Shown here piece after piece: positions 25,899 to 35,651 of a stretch of 64,000 bases of DNA; position 1 is the first letter of the stretch; every line of letters starts with the position of its first letter. Source of the stretch: JAPWJZ01 sp965279315 (lineage in GTDB: Bacteria; Pseudomonadota; Alphaproteobacteria; Micavibrionales; UBA2020). Both the position numbers and the translations under genes were made by a program. The stretch covers positions 2,790,001-2,854,000 of the forward strand of contig OZ257145.1 in the NCBI GenBank assembly GCA_965279315.1, given 5' to 3'. The notes beneath the pieces were generated by a model that worked only from the letters and a program-made list of their open reading frames with translations, was not told where the DNA came from and ran no database searches.

Positions 25899-27098
25899 AT
25901 GACCCATCCCCTCCTCAAACAACTCGCCGATGATACGCAGGCGCTCCATGCCCAAGGGCTTTTCAAGACGGAACGCATTATCGTGTCGCCGCAGCAGGCG
26001 GATATTACGGTGCAGGGCGCGAATGACGACCGGCATGTGATCAACCTTTGCGCAAATAATTACCTTGGCTTGGCCAACCATCCGCGCCTGATACAGGCGG
26101 CGCACGAGGCGCTGGATAAACATGGGCTTGGCATGGCGTCGGTGCGGTTTATCTGTGGCACGCAGAACCTGCACAAGCAGCTGGAACACCGGATGAGCAG
26201 CTTCCTGAAAACGGAAGACACCATCCTTTACACATCGTGCTTCGATGCGAATGGCGGGCTGTTCGAAACGATCCTGGGCGAACAGGATGCGGTGATTTCG
26301 GACGAGCTGAACCATGCCAGCATCATTGACGGGATACGTTTGTGCAAGGCGCAGCGGTTCCGTTACAAAAACAACAACATGGAAGATTTGGAAGCGCGCC
26401 TGAAGGAAGCGTCCGGCGCGCGCCACCGGCTGATCGTGACGGACGGCGTGTTTTCGATGGATGGCATCATCGCCAACCTGCCCGCGATTTGCGACCTTGC
26501 GGATAAATACAACGCGCTGGTGATGGTCGATGACAGCCATGCCGTGGGCTTCACCGGGCCCAGCGGCGCCGGCACGCCGGAGCATTGGGGCGTGCAGGAC
26601 CGCATCGACATCATCACCGGCACGTTCGGCAAGGCGCTGGGCGGCGCATCGGGCGGTTACACGTCGGGGCGCAAGGAAATCATCGAATGGCTGCGCCAGC
26701 GGTCGCGCCCCTACCTGTTTTCCAACACGCTGGCGCCCGCGATTGTGGCATCAAGCATTGCCGCGCTCGACCTGATTTTGGAGGACCCGTCGCGCATCCG
26801 CAAGGTGCACGAAAACGCGCTGTATTTCCGCAAAGGGATGACCGCGCTGGGCTTTGACCTTGTGCCGGGCGAGCATGCGATTGTGCCGGTCATGCTGTAT
26901 GACGCGCCGCTGGCGAAAAAGATGGCCGACCTGCTGCTGGACGAAGGCCTGTACGTCATTGCCTTCGCCTTTCCGGTCGTACCGCAGGGCCGCGCGCGCA
27001 TCCGCACGCAAATGTCGGCGGCGCATGACACAAAACACCTCGACCATGCTATCGCCGCCTTTGAAAAGATCGGCAAACAACTGGGAGTCATCAAATGA
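25899..27098 (+). CDS. kbl: glycine C-acetyltransferase (2-amino-3-ketobutyrate CoA ligase)
   Basis: PLP enzyme cleaving 2-amino-3-oxobutyrate with CoA to glycine and acetyl-CoA, the second step of threonine degradation started by Tdh. The start at 25899 follows AAGAG; the frame opens upstream at 25812 without support. 399 residues. It shows the alpha-oxoamine synthase motifs CANNYLGLANHP, DDSHAVGF (Asp211, His214) and the PLP lysine K245 in TGTFGKALGGASGGY. Its last four bases overlap the next gene, and tdh lies 370 bases downstream in the same direction. Confidence 0.94.
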   Translation: MTHPLLKQLADDTQALHAQGLFKTERIIVSPQQADITVQGANDDRHVINLCANNYLGLANHPRLIQAAHEALDKHGLGMASVRFICGTQNLHKQLEHRMSSFLKTEDTILYTSCFDANGGLFETILGEQDAVISDELNHASIIDGIRLCKAQRFRYKNNNMEDLEARLKEASGARHRLIVTDGVFSMDGIIANLPAICDLADKYNALVMVDDSHAVGFTGPSGAGTPEHWGVQDRIDIITGTFGKALGGASGGYTSGRKEIIEWLRQRSRPYLFSNTLAPAIVASSIAALDLILEDPSRIRKVHENALYFRKGMTALGFDLVPGEHAIVPVMLYDAPLAKKMADLLLDEGLYVIAFAFPVVPQGRARIRTQMSAAHDTKHLDHAIAAFEKIGKQLGVIK

Positions 27099-27460
27099 GC
27101 GACATATCGCTGCCACCCAACGCGCCAAAAACGCCCGCGAAGAAAAACCCGCTGCGCCCGCTGCTGACCTTCCTTGCGCTGATCGCGCCGCTGCCGCTGC
27201 TGGTCTCCATCCTCGACCTGTGGCTGAACAATTCGGCGGCGGGGCAAGGATTGAAGGAAACGCCGTTCAAGCTTATTGCGCAGATCGTCAACGATACGGG
27301 CGAGCCGCCCCTGTGGCCGGTTGCGCTGTGCCTTTTGCCGTCGCTGCTGATCTTGATGGTGCTGGCGCGCACCGCGGCATCGCGCGTGCTGTCGGCTGTT
27401 GCGCTCTGCGTTTTTGCGGTGGCCGAGATGATATTCCTTGCGCAAATGACAGGCGGCTGA
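27095..27460 (+). CDS. small membrane protein between kbl and tdh
   Basis: 121 residues with three hydrophobic segments (about 24-43, 74-91, 96-116) and a proline/lysine-rich cytoplasmic N-terminus. The ATG overlaps the kbl stop (ATGA), and tdh follows after seven bases, so it is translated as part of the threonine-catabolism operon. No family is recognised. A transport or accessory role is only a guess from position. Confidence 0.65.
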   Translation: MSDISLPPNAPKTPAKKNPLRPLLTFLALIAPLPLLVSILDLWLNNSAAGQGLKETPFKLIAQIVNDTGEPPLWPVALCLLPSLLILMVLARTAASRVLSAVALCVFAVAEMIFLAQMTGG

Positions 27461-27467
27461 CCACACC

Positions 27468-28496
27468 ATGAAAGCACTCTGCAAAAAAGAAGCGAAGCCC
27501 GGCATCTGGATGATCCACGATGCGCCCGTGCCGGAAATCGGCCCGAACGATGTGCTGATAAAAATCCGCAAGACCTCCATCTGCGGCACCGACATCCATA
27601 TTTACAAATGGGATGAATGGTCGGCGAAAACTGTGCCCGTGCCGCTGATCACCGGCCATGAATGGATGGGCGAGGTCGTGAAAATCGGCTCCGAAGTCAA
27701 GAACCTCGATATCGGCCAGCGTGTCTCCGGCGAAGGCCATTTAACCTGCGGCACCTGCCGCAACTGCCGCGCGGGCAAACAGCACCTATGCACCCATACC
27801 AAGGGCGTGGGCGTGACCGTGCAGGGCGCATATGCGGAATATTTCAAGCTGCCCGCATCAAATATCTTCAAGCTGTCGGATGATATTTCCGACGACATCG
27901 CCGCGTTTTTTGACCCGCTGGGCAATGCGGTGCATACCGCGCTGTCGTTCGACCTTGTGGGCGAAGATGTATTGATCACGGGCGGCGGCCCCATCGGCTG
28001 CATGGCGGCGGCGATCTGCCGTTTTGCCGGTGCGCGGCATGTGGTGGTGACGGATATCAACCCCTACCGCCTCGAGCTTGCGAAAAAGATGGGCGCGACG
28101 CGCGCCGTCAACGTCAGCAAGACGGAGCTGAAGGCCGTGATGAAGGAACTTGGCATGACCGAGGGTTTCGACGTCGGCCTTGAAATGTCGGGCGTTGCGG
28201 TTGCGATCCGCCAGATGGTGGAACTGATGCGCCACGGCGGCAAGATCGCCATGCTGGGCATCCCGCCGAAAGACCTCGCCATTGACTGGAACCATGTGAT
28301 TTTCAAGGGCCTGTTCATCAAGGGCATCTATGGCCGCGAGATGTACGAGACATGGTACAAGATGAACGCGATGGTGCAGTCGGGATTGGATATGAGCGCG
28401 ATGATCACGCACAAGTTCAAGATCGACGATTACCAGCAGGCCTTCGAGGTGATGGCGTCGGGTGAATCCGGCAAGGTCATCCTCGACTGGACATAA
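27468..28496 (+). CDS. tdh: L-threonine 3-dehydrogenase
   Basis: Zinc-dependent NAD+ oxidoreductase converting threonine to 2-amino-3-oxobutyrate, the substrate of Kbl. Medium-chain dehydrogenase with catalytic ligands Cys39 (SICGTD) and His64-Glu65 (GHEWMGEV) and a structural zinc site (Cys94, 97, 100, 108). The nucleotide loop GGGPIGCMAAAICRFAGA and SICGTDIHIYKWDEW are typical of Tdh rather than generic alcohol dehydrogenases. Its 342 residues match the E. coli enzyme in length. The stop shares a base with the next start (TAATG). Confidence 0.95.
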   Translation: MKALCKKEAKPGIWMIHDAPVPEIGPNDVLIKIRKTSICGTDIHIYKWDEWSAKTVPVPLITGHEWMGEVVKIGSEVKNLDIGQRVSGEGHLTCGTCRNCRAGKQHLCTHTKGVGVTVQGAYAEYFKLPASNIFKLSDDISDDIAAFFDPLGNAVHTALSFDLVGEDVLITGGGPIGCMAAAICRFAGARHVVVTDINPYRLELAKKMGATRAVNVSKTELKAVMKELGMTEGFDVGLEMSGVAVAIRQMVELMRHGGKIAMLGIPPKDLAIDWNHVIFKGLFIKGIYGREMYETWYKMNAMVQSGLDMSAMITHKFKIDDYQQAFEVMASGESGKVILDWT

Positions 28497-29086
28497 TGGA
28501 AAAAACCGCCGACATACCGCTCTGGATCAAGCTGCCCTATACGCTGCTGGCGGCAGTGGTGTTTCCCATTTACTGGTGGAAATACGGGTTGCTGAATTTC
28601 CTGTGGTTTTCGGATATCGCCTTTTTCGTGATGGTCTACGCGCTGTGGACGAAGAACCGCCTGATCCCCAGCATGATGGCGATCGGCGTTTTCCCGCTCG
28701 AGGCGCTGTGGCTCATCAGTTTCATGACGCATGGCGCGTTTATCGGCATGGCGGATTACATGTTTGACGATACGCTCCCTCTGTGGCTGCGCACGCTGTC
28801 GCTGTTCCATTTCCCGATGCCCGCCGCGATTGGCTATATGATCTGGAAGTTCGGGTATGACAAGCGCGCGCTGCTCCCGCAAATCGCGCTCGCCGCTATT
28901 GTGCTTGTCAGCTGCCACCTGTTCACGCTCAAAAGCGAAAACGTGAACATCATTTATCCGCCGAAGGGCATCACGATTCCGGAGGATATTTACATCTGGC
29001 TGATGCCCGCGACCCTGTTGACCTGCTGCATTATACCGATGCATTTTATCCTGAAGAAATTCTTCGGCGACAAAAAGTCATCCTGA
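28496..29086 (+). CDS. integral membrane protein of unknown function
   Basis: 196 residues with about six hydrophobic segments (for example LPYTLLAAVVFPIYWW, FLWFSDIAFFVMVYALW, ALLPQIALAAIVLVSC and WLMPATLLTCCIIPMHFIL). Charged residues lie only in short loops and the lysine-rich C-terminus. It is coupled to tdh by the TAATG overlap, so it probably belongs to the kbl-tdh operon. The family is not recognised. Confidence 0.65.
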   Translation: MEKTADIPLWIKLPYTLLAAVVFPIYWWKYGLLNFLWFSDIAFFVMVYALWTKNRLIPSMMAIGVFPLEALWLISFMTHGAFIGMADYMFDDTLPLWLRTLSLFHFPMPAAIGYMIWKFGYDKRALLPQIALAAIVLVSCHLFTLKSENVNIIYPPKGITIPEDIYIWLMPATLLTCCIIPMHFILKKFFGDKKSS

Positions 29087-29124
29087 TATAACCGTTTAAT
29101 TTCAAATGGATGACACTCCCTAAT

Positions 29125-29154
29125 TTGACGTAACGTCAATAGCTATGGTATATT
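29125..29154 (+). promoter_or_regulatory. promoter of the Ser/Gly-rich membrane protein gene
   Basis: TTGACG (29125-29130), an 18-base spacer and TATATT (29149-29154) with an upstream TGG giving an extended -10. The -10 lies inside the dyad listed separately at 29146-29161. Confidence 0.55.
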
Positions 29155-29161
29155 TATACCA
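29146..29161. promoter_or_regulatory. TGGTAT-N4-ATACCA dyad over the -10
   Basis: TGGTATATTTATACCA is an inverted repeat with matching six-base arms. It is similar to the perfect palindrome at 52259-52274. Candidate operator. Confidence 0.4.
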
Positions 29162-29182
29162 CATAGCAAACACAGGAGTTTC

Positions 29183-29722
29183 ATGAGCTACAGCAGCCTG
29201 ACGAAAGACACCGAAAACAAACCCTTCTCGCTCCGCAGCGCATTCGGCAAAGCCGCCGCCATCGTTGCCCTCGCCGCCACCGTCGCCTTTTACGGGCTCG
29301 GCTTCAATATCGGGCACGCCTATTACCAGCAATGGCAGGACAACAAGGCGGCGATCACGCAAACCTATGAACAACCGCGCACGGAAAACCTACCCTGGGT
29401 CGCCGCAGGCGCTACGCTGGCAGTATCGCTGAGCGCGGGCTTCGCAGGTATCGCGCTTGGCAAGAAGCGGGATGATTATTCGGGTTACAGTTCGTCCGGC
29501 TACAGTTCATCCTCCGGCAATGACGGTTTCTTCTGGGGCTATATGATGGGATCTTCGGGCAACCGCAGCGGCGGATCGTCCGGCAGCTGGGGCAGTTCAT
29601 CCAGCAGCAACGACAAGGGCGGTGCAGCCGCCGCAATCGTGATTGTCGGCGCGGTCGCCCTCGCCGCCAGCGCGAGCGTCGTGACCTACAAGGCGATGAA
29701 GGCGAATTTCGGGAACGGCTAA
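29183..29722 (+). CDS. membrane protein with Ser/Gly-rich loop
   Basis: 179 residues. Three hydrophobic segments lie at about residues 22-44, 72-93 and 147-167. Between the second and third is a low-complexity Ser/Gly/Tyr region (about 99-146: GYSSSGYSSSSGND, then GGSSGSWGSSSSS). AGGAG lies just before the ATG. It converges with and overlaps the TPM gene by four bases. Function unknown; the loop may be flexible and exposed. Confidence 0.65.
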   Translation: MSYSSLTKDTENKPFSLRSAFGKAAAIVALAATVAFYGLGFNIGHAYYQQWQDNKAAITQTYEQPRTENLPWVAAGATLAVSLSAGFAGIALGKKRDDYSGYSSSGYSSSSGNDGFFWGYMMGSSGNRSGGSSGSWGSSSSSNDKGGAAAAIVIVGAVALAASASVVTYKAMKANFGNG

Positions 29723-30348
29723 CTCAGGAACGACGCGGCGGGCAGTTCGACCAGGTTGTCGTCCAGCTCGTTGACGTCGTTGCGTGTTTCGGGGAAGTGT
29801 TGCACCAGCACCGTGCCGCAGGCGCGGATGGCGTTCAGGAAGGCGTCCTGCACTTTATCCGCCTGCACATCGGCAACCACAGTATCGACGATGCGCACCC
29901 ATTCATTGGGCAGGACTTTGTCGTTGATGCCCTTGTCCGCGATGATTTCGACATGGCGTTCGGCGAGCGATATGAACAGCATCACCCCGCTCCGTTTGTT
30001 TGTTTCGTTCATCTTCAGCGCGAAGAACTGTTCAAAAGCATGACGGCGGCAATTCGTGAGGCGCAGGCCGCGCGGCGTTATGGCAACCCGCAAAGGAGTC
30101 AGCAAGAACACCGCCGCAAGAGCGATAAAAGCGATACTCTGGATGCCGAACGAGATCGTGTTCACCGCCGCGATATTCACGACCGGCAGCACCAGCGCGA
30201 TCATGGATGCCCAGACGAGCGGGAACAGCACATAACGGGCAGATGATTGCGCAACCACGCAGACCATTTCGCCCGTCGTGTTTTTTTCGAGCGCTTCCAC
30301 GGCAACCCTGATATCGCGGCGCATGTCATCGGTCACTTTAAACGTCAT
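29719..30348 (-). CDS. TPM-domain membrane protein
   Basis: 209 residues. A TPM (YgcG/Psb32-type) domain is split by two membrane segments at about 40-58 and 65-85: the N-terminal IRVAVEALEKNTTGEMVCVVAQSSARY and the later SGVMLFISLAERHVEIIADKGINDKV together form the family signature. Its start abuts the stop of the other TPM gene with no spacer, and a GAGGTGG ribosome site lies inside that gene's end, so the two are probably co-translated. Precise function unknown. Confidence 0.75.
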   Translation of the reverse strand: MTFKVTDDMRRDIRVAVEALEKNTTGEMVCVVAQSSARYVLFPLVWASMIALVLPVVNIAAVNTISFGIQSIAFIALAAVFLLTPLRVAITPRGLRLTNCRRHAFEQFFALKMNETNKRSGVMLFISLAERHVEIIADKGINDKVLPNEWVRIVDTVVADVQADKVQDAFLNAIRACGTVLVQHFPETRNDVNELDDNLVELPAASFLS

Positions 30349-30993
30349 TTACCACCTCTTGAACGCCCCGCCGCCGAAAATGCGGTCGGCATTGCCATCG
30401 CCGAACAGCACCTTCAGCAAAATCATGATGGGAAAAAGGATCAGGAACGGCAAATAGCGGCTACGTTTTTCGGTGGCGGTCAGGTATTCGCCCTTCAGCG
30501 CATCCGATACACCGCGCATCCCGTTGCGCAGGGCCTGCGCCACATCGCCCGTTTTCAGGTTCGGGCGCATATGGCTTTTAAGAATGTCCTTGATGATCGC
30601 GGGTGTCAAATATTGCTCCACCCCCGGCGCAAGGCTGAAGGCAACGGCGCCTTCCTGTTTTGATACCAGTACCAGCACACCGGGCTTGGTCGTGGCGACG
30701 CCCATCTGCTGCGCCGTGTATTGCGCGTAATAATCGGCCTTCCATTTGCCGAGCGCGGGCAGGACGACAATCACGACCTGACGCCCTGTAGCGAATTCGG
30801 TATCATCGGCCAGTTCCAGCAACTCCTTGTACACGCGGTCATTCAGCAGGTTGCTGCTGTCGATCACCTGGCTGATGGATTTGTAATAGGGTGAAAAGGC
30901 ATGCATGGCCTGCGCGCCCGTCGCGAACAGGCATATCATTAAAACCAGCAATATCAGGCGTGAAAGCCGCAAAGAAAATGCCCCTTTTCCCAA
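30349..30993 (-). CDS. exported TPM-domain (YgcG-like) protein
   Basis: 214 residues from a TTG start (uncertain). A signal peptide (about residues 10-28, GAQA before MHAF) is followed by a periplasmic TPM domain: VIDSSNLLNDRVYKELLELADDTEFATGRQVVIVVLPALG and KPGVLVLVSKQEGAVAFSLAPGVEQYLTPAII. A C-terminal hydrophobic segment (about 180-195, YLPFLILFPIMILLKVLF) anchors it, and the tail is Gly/Phe-rich. This layout is that of YgcG-type proteins, usually linked with LemA, which is not here. Confidence 0.75.
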   Translation of the reverse strand: MGKGAFSLRLSRLILLVLMICLFATGAQAMHAFSPYYKSISQVIDSSNLLNDRVYKELLELADDTEFATGRQVVIVVLPALGKWKADYYAQYTAQQMGVATTKPGVLVLVSKQEGAVAFSLAPGVEQYLTPAIIKDILKSHMRPNLKTGDVAQALRNGMRGVSDALKGEYLTATEKRSRYLPFLILFPIMILLKVLFGDGNADRIFGGGAFKRW

Positions 30994-31120
30994 GCCCTAT
31001 ATTGCCACAACCGCCTTAACAACGGATTACGCCAATTATGGCAATTTCGCGGGACGCATTGAGAAAATGTCCTATATAAGGCATGTTATCAGCAGTTTTC
31101 ATCGCTTCAGGGAGCCCGTC

Positions 31121-32689
<1,569 letters not shown>

Positions 32690-32694
32690 AGAAC

Positions 32695-32991
32695 ATGAAC
32701 GCCGGAATTGTTATGCTGCGGGATGGCACACCTTGCATCGCCTATGATGACAAGCTGCCCTATCCCATCAAGCATATCGAATTCTGCCGCGAGAATTTCC
32801 TGCTGACCTTGGTGTATAACGTGCCGGGCGTCAGCAAGATTTCGGGCAAGAAACAGGGCAAGACGTTCGAATACCCGCTCGACCATCCGTTTGTGAAGAC
32901 ATTGGAAGAAAAACGCGTCTGCGGCGTGGCGGCGATGGGTGACAAGGATCTCCTTGAAATTAAAATGTATTCCGTCGTTTTTACCAGTTAA
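32695..32991 (+). CDS. small protein of unknown function downstream of ALDH
   Basis: 98 residues, soluble, with mixed alpha/beta character. Three cysteines are present (GTPCIAY, EFCREN, RVCGV). It begins five bases after the dehydrogenase stop and is probably co-transcribed with it. No family is recognised. Confidence 0.55.
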   Translation: MNAGIVMLRDGTPCIAYDDKLPYPIKHIEFCRENFLLTLVYNVPGVSKISGKKQGKTFEYPLDHPFVKTLEEKRVCGVAAMGDKDLLEIKMYSVVFTS

Positions 32992-33022
32992 CCTATAAAT
33001 TTCCGTCGTCATGCCGCGCCTG

Positions 33023-33031
33023 TGGTATAAT
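33023..33031 (+). promoter_or_regulatory. extended -10 promoter of the 33073-33360 gene
   Basis: TGG followed by a perfect TATAAT (33026-33031), an extended -10. No good -35 is seen at normal spacing. The leader is about 35 bases and has GGGCGGG before the ATG. Confidence 0.5.
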
Positions 33032-33072
33032 GGTCATTACAATCAAACGGCATATTCCAAGGGCGGGCGATC

Positions 33073-33360
33073 ATGGCGAACGAGCAAAAACCACAAGGTT
33101 CTATTCTCGAAGGCGTTGCGGGCGAAAAAGCCGCCGGCGTCGTCAACCTGCTCTATAACGTGATGAAGATGGAATTGTGCCTTGGCCTTGCCAATACACT
33201 CGGCCTTGGGCTGAGCGGCCCTGTGAACAAGATGGAACTGGGGCAGTTGGGCAATGTCAGCCCGACCGCGCTTGGCATCAAGCCCGCGTTGAACAGCATG
33301 ATGATGAAGAACGGCCTGTCAGCGCCGAAGCTGCCTTCGCCATCGAAAATTTTCAGCTAA
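33073..33360 (+). CDS. small protein of unknown function
   Basis: 95 residues. A moderately hydrophobic Leu/Gly-rich middle (LCLGLANTLGLGLSGPV) is flanked by polar ends, with many methionines (MKMEL, NSMMMKNG). The C-terminus reads SAPKLPSPSKIFS, which only faintly recalls the A-P-x-T-A-x-F tail found at 41-43 kb. It has its own promoter. No function is assigned. Confidence 0.5.
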   Translation: MANEQKPQGSILEGVAGEKAAGVVNLLYNVMKMELCLGLANTLGLGLSGPVNKMELGQLGNVSPTALGIKPALNSMMMKNGLSAPKLPSPSKIFS

Positions 33361-33366
33361 TAAAGA

Positions 33367-34686
33367 TTATCCCAATCCGGCAATTTTATTCGCCAGCGAT
33401 GCGGGCGGTTTTTTCGGCGCGGTTGTATTGGCCTTCGCCTTGATGCCGTCACGTTTCTGGGCGAGCCAGAAGGCCATGGCAAGGCTTTTCATGTCGGTCA
33501 GCCGGCCGTCTTCGGCGCGGGCGATGAATTCATCGGATGAAATCACGACCGTTTTAATGTCTTCGCCGAAGCCTGCGCGACCACGCACGCCGCCTGCATT
33601 GCTGCTGTCGACGATGCCGGTGACGAGGGCGATTTTCTCGGTGCTGCCGCCTGCGCTCACATACGCGCCCGCATGGATGACGCTGGCATTTTGCAGCGCA
33701 AGGCCGGTTTCGCGGTTTAAACGGTCGGAAGCAGCTGTCAGCAGGTCTTCGCCTTTTTTCAGCATCGCGGCGGGGACGGTGTCGCTATAGGGGTAATCAC
33801 CCGCTGCCAGCATACCGGTGCGCATTTCATTCACAAGCACCACTTCATCGCGCTTCGGGTCGTAGCCGAGGATGGCGATGGCGTCGCCGCGCTCGAAATT
33901 CAGGCGTTTTAATGTCTGCTTGCCGCCATCATGCTTATCCTGTTCGACGGTCAGCTGCTCGATCTTGAACACACCGTCATAGAGCATTTCGCGGGACTTG
34001 ATCTCGGCCTGCGGCGGGGCGGGTTGTTTTTTGGGGGCGAAAATATCGGTGATCTTGGCATCGACATCGGCGGGCGGTTTCGCATTCGGGTCGCGCAATT
34101 CGTCGCGGTGGTTGGCAAGCCAGAAGGCGGAGACGAGGCTTTTCATGTCCTTGATGCGGCCGTCATTCGCGCGTTCGATGAATTCATCGGCGGAGAGGAT
34201 GACGGTCTTGATATTCTCCCCCTCGCCTTCCTTGCCATGCACGCCGCCAGCCTTCGACAAATCGACCTTGCCCATCACGAGCGCGATTTTTTCCGACGTG
34301 CCGCCCGCGCTAACATACGCGCCGGCATGGATGGTGACAGGATCGGTCAGCACCTGTCCGGTTTCTTCCTCCGTCTCGCGTAGGGCCGCATCGACATGCG
34401 TTTCGCCTTTGTCGATCATGCCGGCGGGCAGGCTGTCGTTGAACGGGTAATCGCCCGCAGCCAGCATGCCGGGGCGCATTTCATTTACCATCAGCACCTG
34501 GTCGCGCTGCGCGTCATAAGCAAGAATGCCGACCGCATGGCCGCGCTCGAAATGGATGCGCTTCACCGTCTCGCTGGTGCCGTCATGCTTGCCCATGTCG
34601 ATGGTGAGTTCTTCAAGCTTGAAGAAGCCGCTATAGAGGCTCTTGCGGTCCGTGATGGTGGCTTGGGGTTTTTTCGGGTCAGTCAC
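33367..34686 (-). CDS. tandem Nudix protein: one intact and one degenerate Nudix domain
   Basis: 439 residues from the GTG at 34686, which has GAGGA nine bases upstream; a TTG three codons earlier is less likely. Two ADP-ribose-pyrophosphatase-like Nudix domains are joined by a Pro-rich linker (about 200-230). Domain 1 has a complete Nudix box (G89, E95, then REtEEETG at 103-110). In domain 2 the box reads A307, E313, then DRLNRETG, so the leading Gly, the Arg-Glu pair and one metal Glu are lost. Domain 1 probably hydrolyses a nucleoside diphosphate derivative; domain 2 may be structural. A third related Nudix gene lies just upstream. Confidence 0.85.
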   Translation of the reverse strand: MTDPKKPQATITDRKSLYSGFFKLEELTIDMGKHDGTSETVKRIHFERGHAVGILAYDAQRDQVLMVNEMRPGMLAAGDYPFNDSLPAGMIDKGETHVDAALRETEEETGQVLTDPVTIHAGAYVSAGGTSEKIALVMGKVDLSKAGGVHGKEGEGENIKTVILSADEFIERANDGRIKDMKSLVSAFWLANHRDELRDPNAKPPADVDAKITDIFAPKKQPAPPQAEIKSREMLYDGVFKIEQLTVEQDKHDGGKQTLKRLNFERGDAIAILGYDPKRDEVVLVNEMRTGMLAAGDYPYSDTVPAAMLKKGEDLLTAASDRLNRETGLALQNASVIHAGAYVSAGGSTEKIALVTGIVDSSNAGGVRGRAGFGEDIKTVVISSDEFIARAEDGRLTDMKSLAMAFWLAQKRDGIKAKANTTAPKKPPASLANKIAGLG

Positions 34687-34774
34687 GTTCGGCAATCCTC
34701 AATATAAATGATTGCCATAATATCAAAATCCCACCCTTAAAGGAAGCGGGATAATGGTGAATGATTATAGAGAG

Positions 34775-35488
34775 TTACTTCCCGCCCGAACGCGCTTCAC
34801 GCACCAGTTCCAGCACATCGACGCTGACGGGCGCGCGGTTGCGGAGGCTGCTGCGGCGGATATAGGGTTCGGGCTGCGCGGGTTTCATCTTTTCGCGGTT
34901 GCGGGCGAGCCACAGCGCGAAGACCATGCATTTCATGTCGCGCAACTGGCCGCTTTCGGCCTGTGCGATATAGTCTTCGGCCTTCACGACGACGACGCGG
35001 ATGTCTTCGCCTTCATTCGTCTTGCCCTGAATGCTGCCGTTCACGACCTTGCCCATGTCGAGCGTGCCGATGACGAGCGTGATTTTTTCGGATGTGCCGC
35101 CGGAAGATACATACGCGCCATCATGGATGATGCGCGCGGAATTCAGTTGCGCGCCGGTTTCTTCATAAAACTCGCGGGCCGCCGCCTCCAATACCGCTTC
35201 GCCCGGATCGATCATGCCGGCGGGCAGTGCGTTGATGAAGGGATAGTCGCCCGCCGATAGCAGGCCGGGATGCATTTCGTTGACGAGCAGCACTTCGTCG
35301 GTCGCGGGATCATAGCCGAGGATGGCGACCGCATGGCCGCGTTCGAACACCAGGCGCTTGATTTCCATCGAGCCGCCATTGTGGGTGTTCATGTTGATGG
35401 TGAGTTCGTCGACCTTGAAAAAGCCGTCATAGACACGTTTGCGTTCGGTGATTTCGGCCTTCATCTTCTTCGGCATGCCATCGTCCAT
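34775..35488 (-). CDS. Nudix hydrolase, ADP-ribose pyrophosphatase-like
   Basis: 237 residues from the ATG at 35488 (AAGGGG upstream); the frame continues to 35530. The Nudix box is intact: G-MIDPG-E, seven residues, then REFYEETG. The surrounding segments FERGHAVAILGYDP, LVNEMHPGLLSAGDYPF, DGAYVSSGGTSEKITLV and LRDMKCMVFALWLARNR match both domains of the neighbouring tandem Nudix protein, so the three domains come from duplication. The family cleaves X-linked nucleoside diphosphates with Mg2+; the substrate here is unknown. Confidence 0.85.
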   Translation of the reverse strand: MDDGMPKKMKAEITERKRVYDGFFKVDELTINMNTHNGGSMEIKRLVFERGHAVAILGYDPATDEVLLVNEMHPGLLSAGDYPFINALPAGMIDPGEAVLEAAAREFYEETGAQLNSARIIHDGAYVSSGGTSEKITLVIGTLDMGKVVNGSIQGKTNEGEDIRVVVVKAEDYIAQAESGQLRDMKCMVFALWLARNREKMKPAQPEPYIRRSSLRNRAPVSVDVLELVREARSGGK

Positions 35489-35651
35489 CGCACAAACCCC
35501 TTGTTGCGTTTGCTTAGATATTATTAGCATAACCGGGGTGCAAGCGCTATCGAAAACGGGCGCTCAAATGCCAATTTATTTAATGATATCAATTAGTTGA
35601 GTATTGAGCATATCTGTGGCCATTTGGAGCATAAGGGCTAAGCCCTTGCTT

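Noticed and set aside
30905..31120. Upstream extension of the ALDH frame
   Set aside because: It crosses the start of the divergent TPM gene, and the ATG at 31121 has a strong ribosome site.
35633..35647. Inverted repeat AAGGGCT/AGCCCTT after the histidine kinase
   Set aside because: The single-base centre cannot form a terminator loop and no T tract follows.
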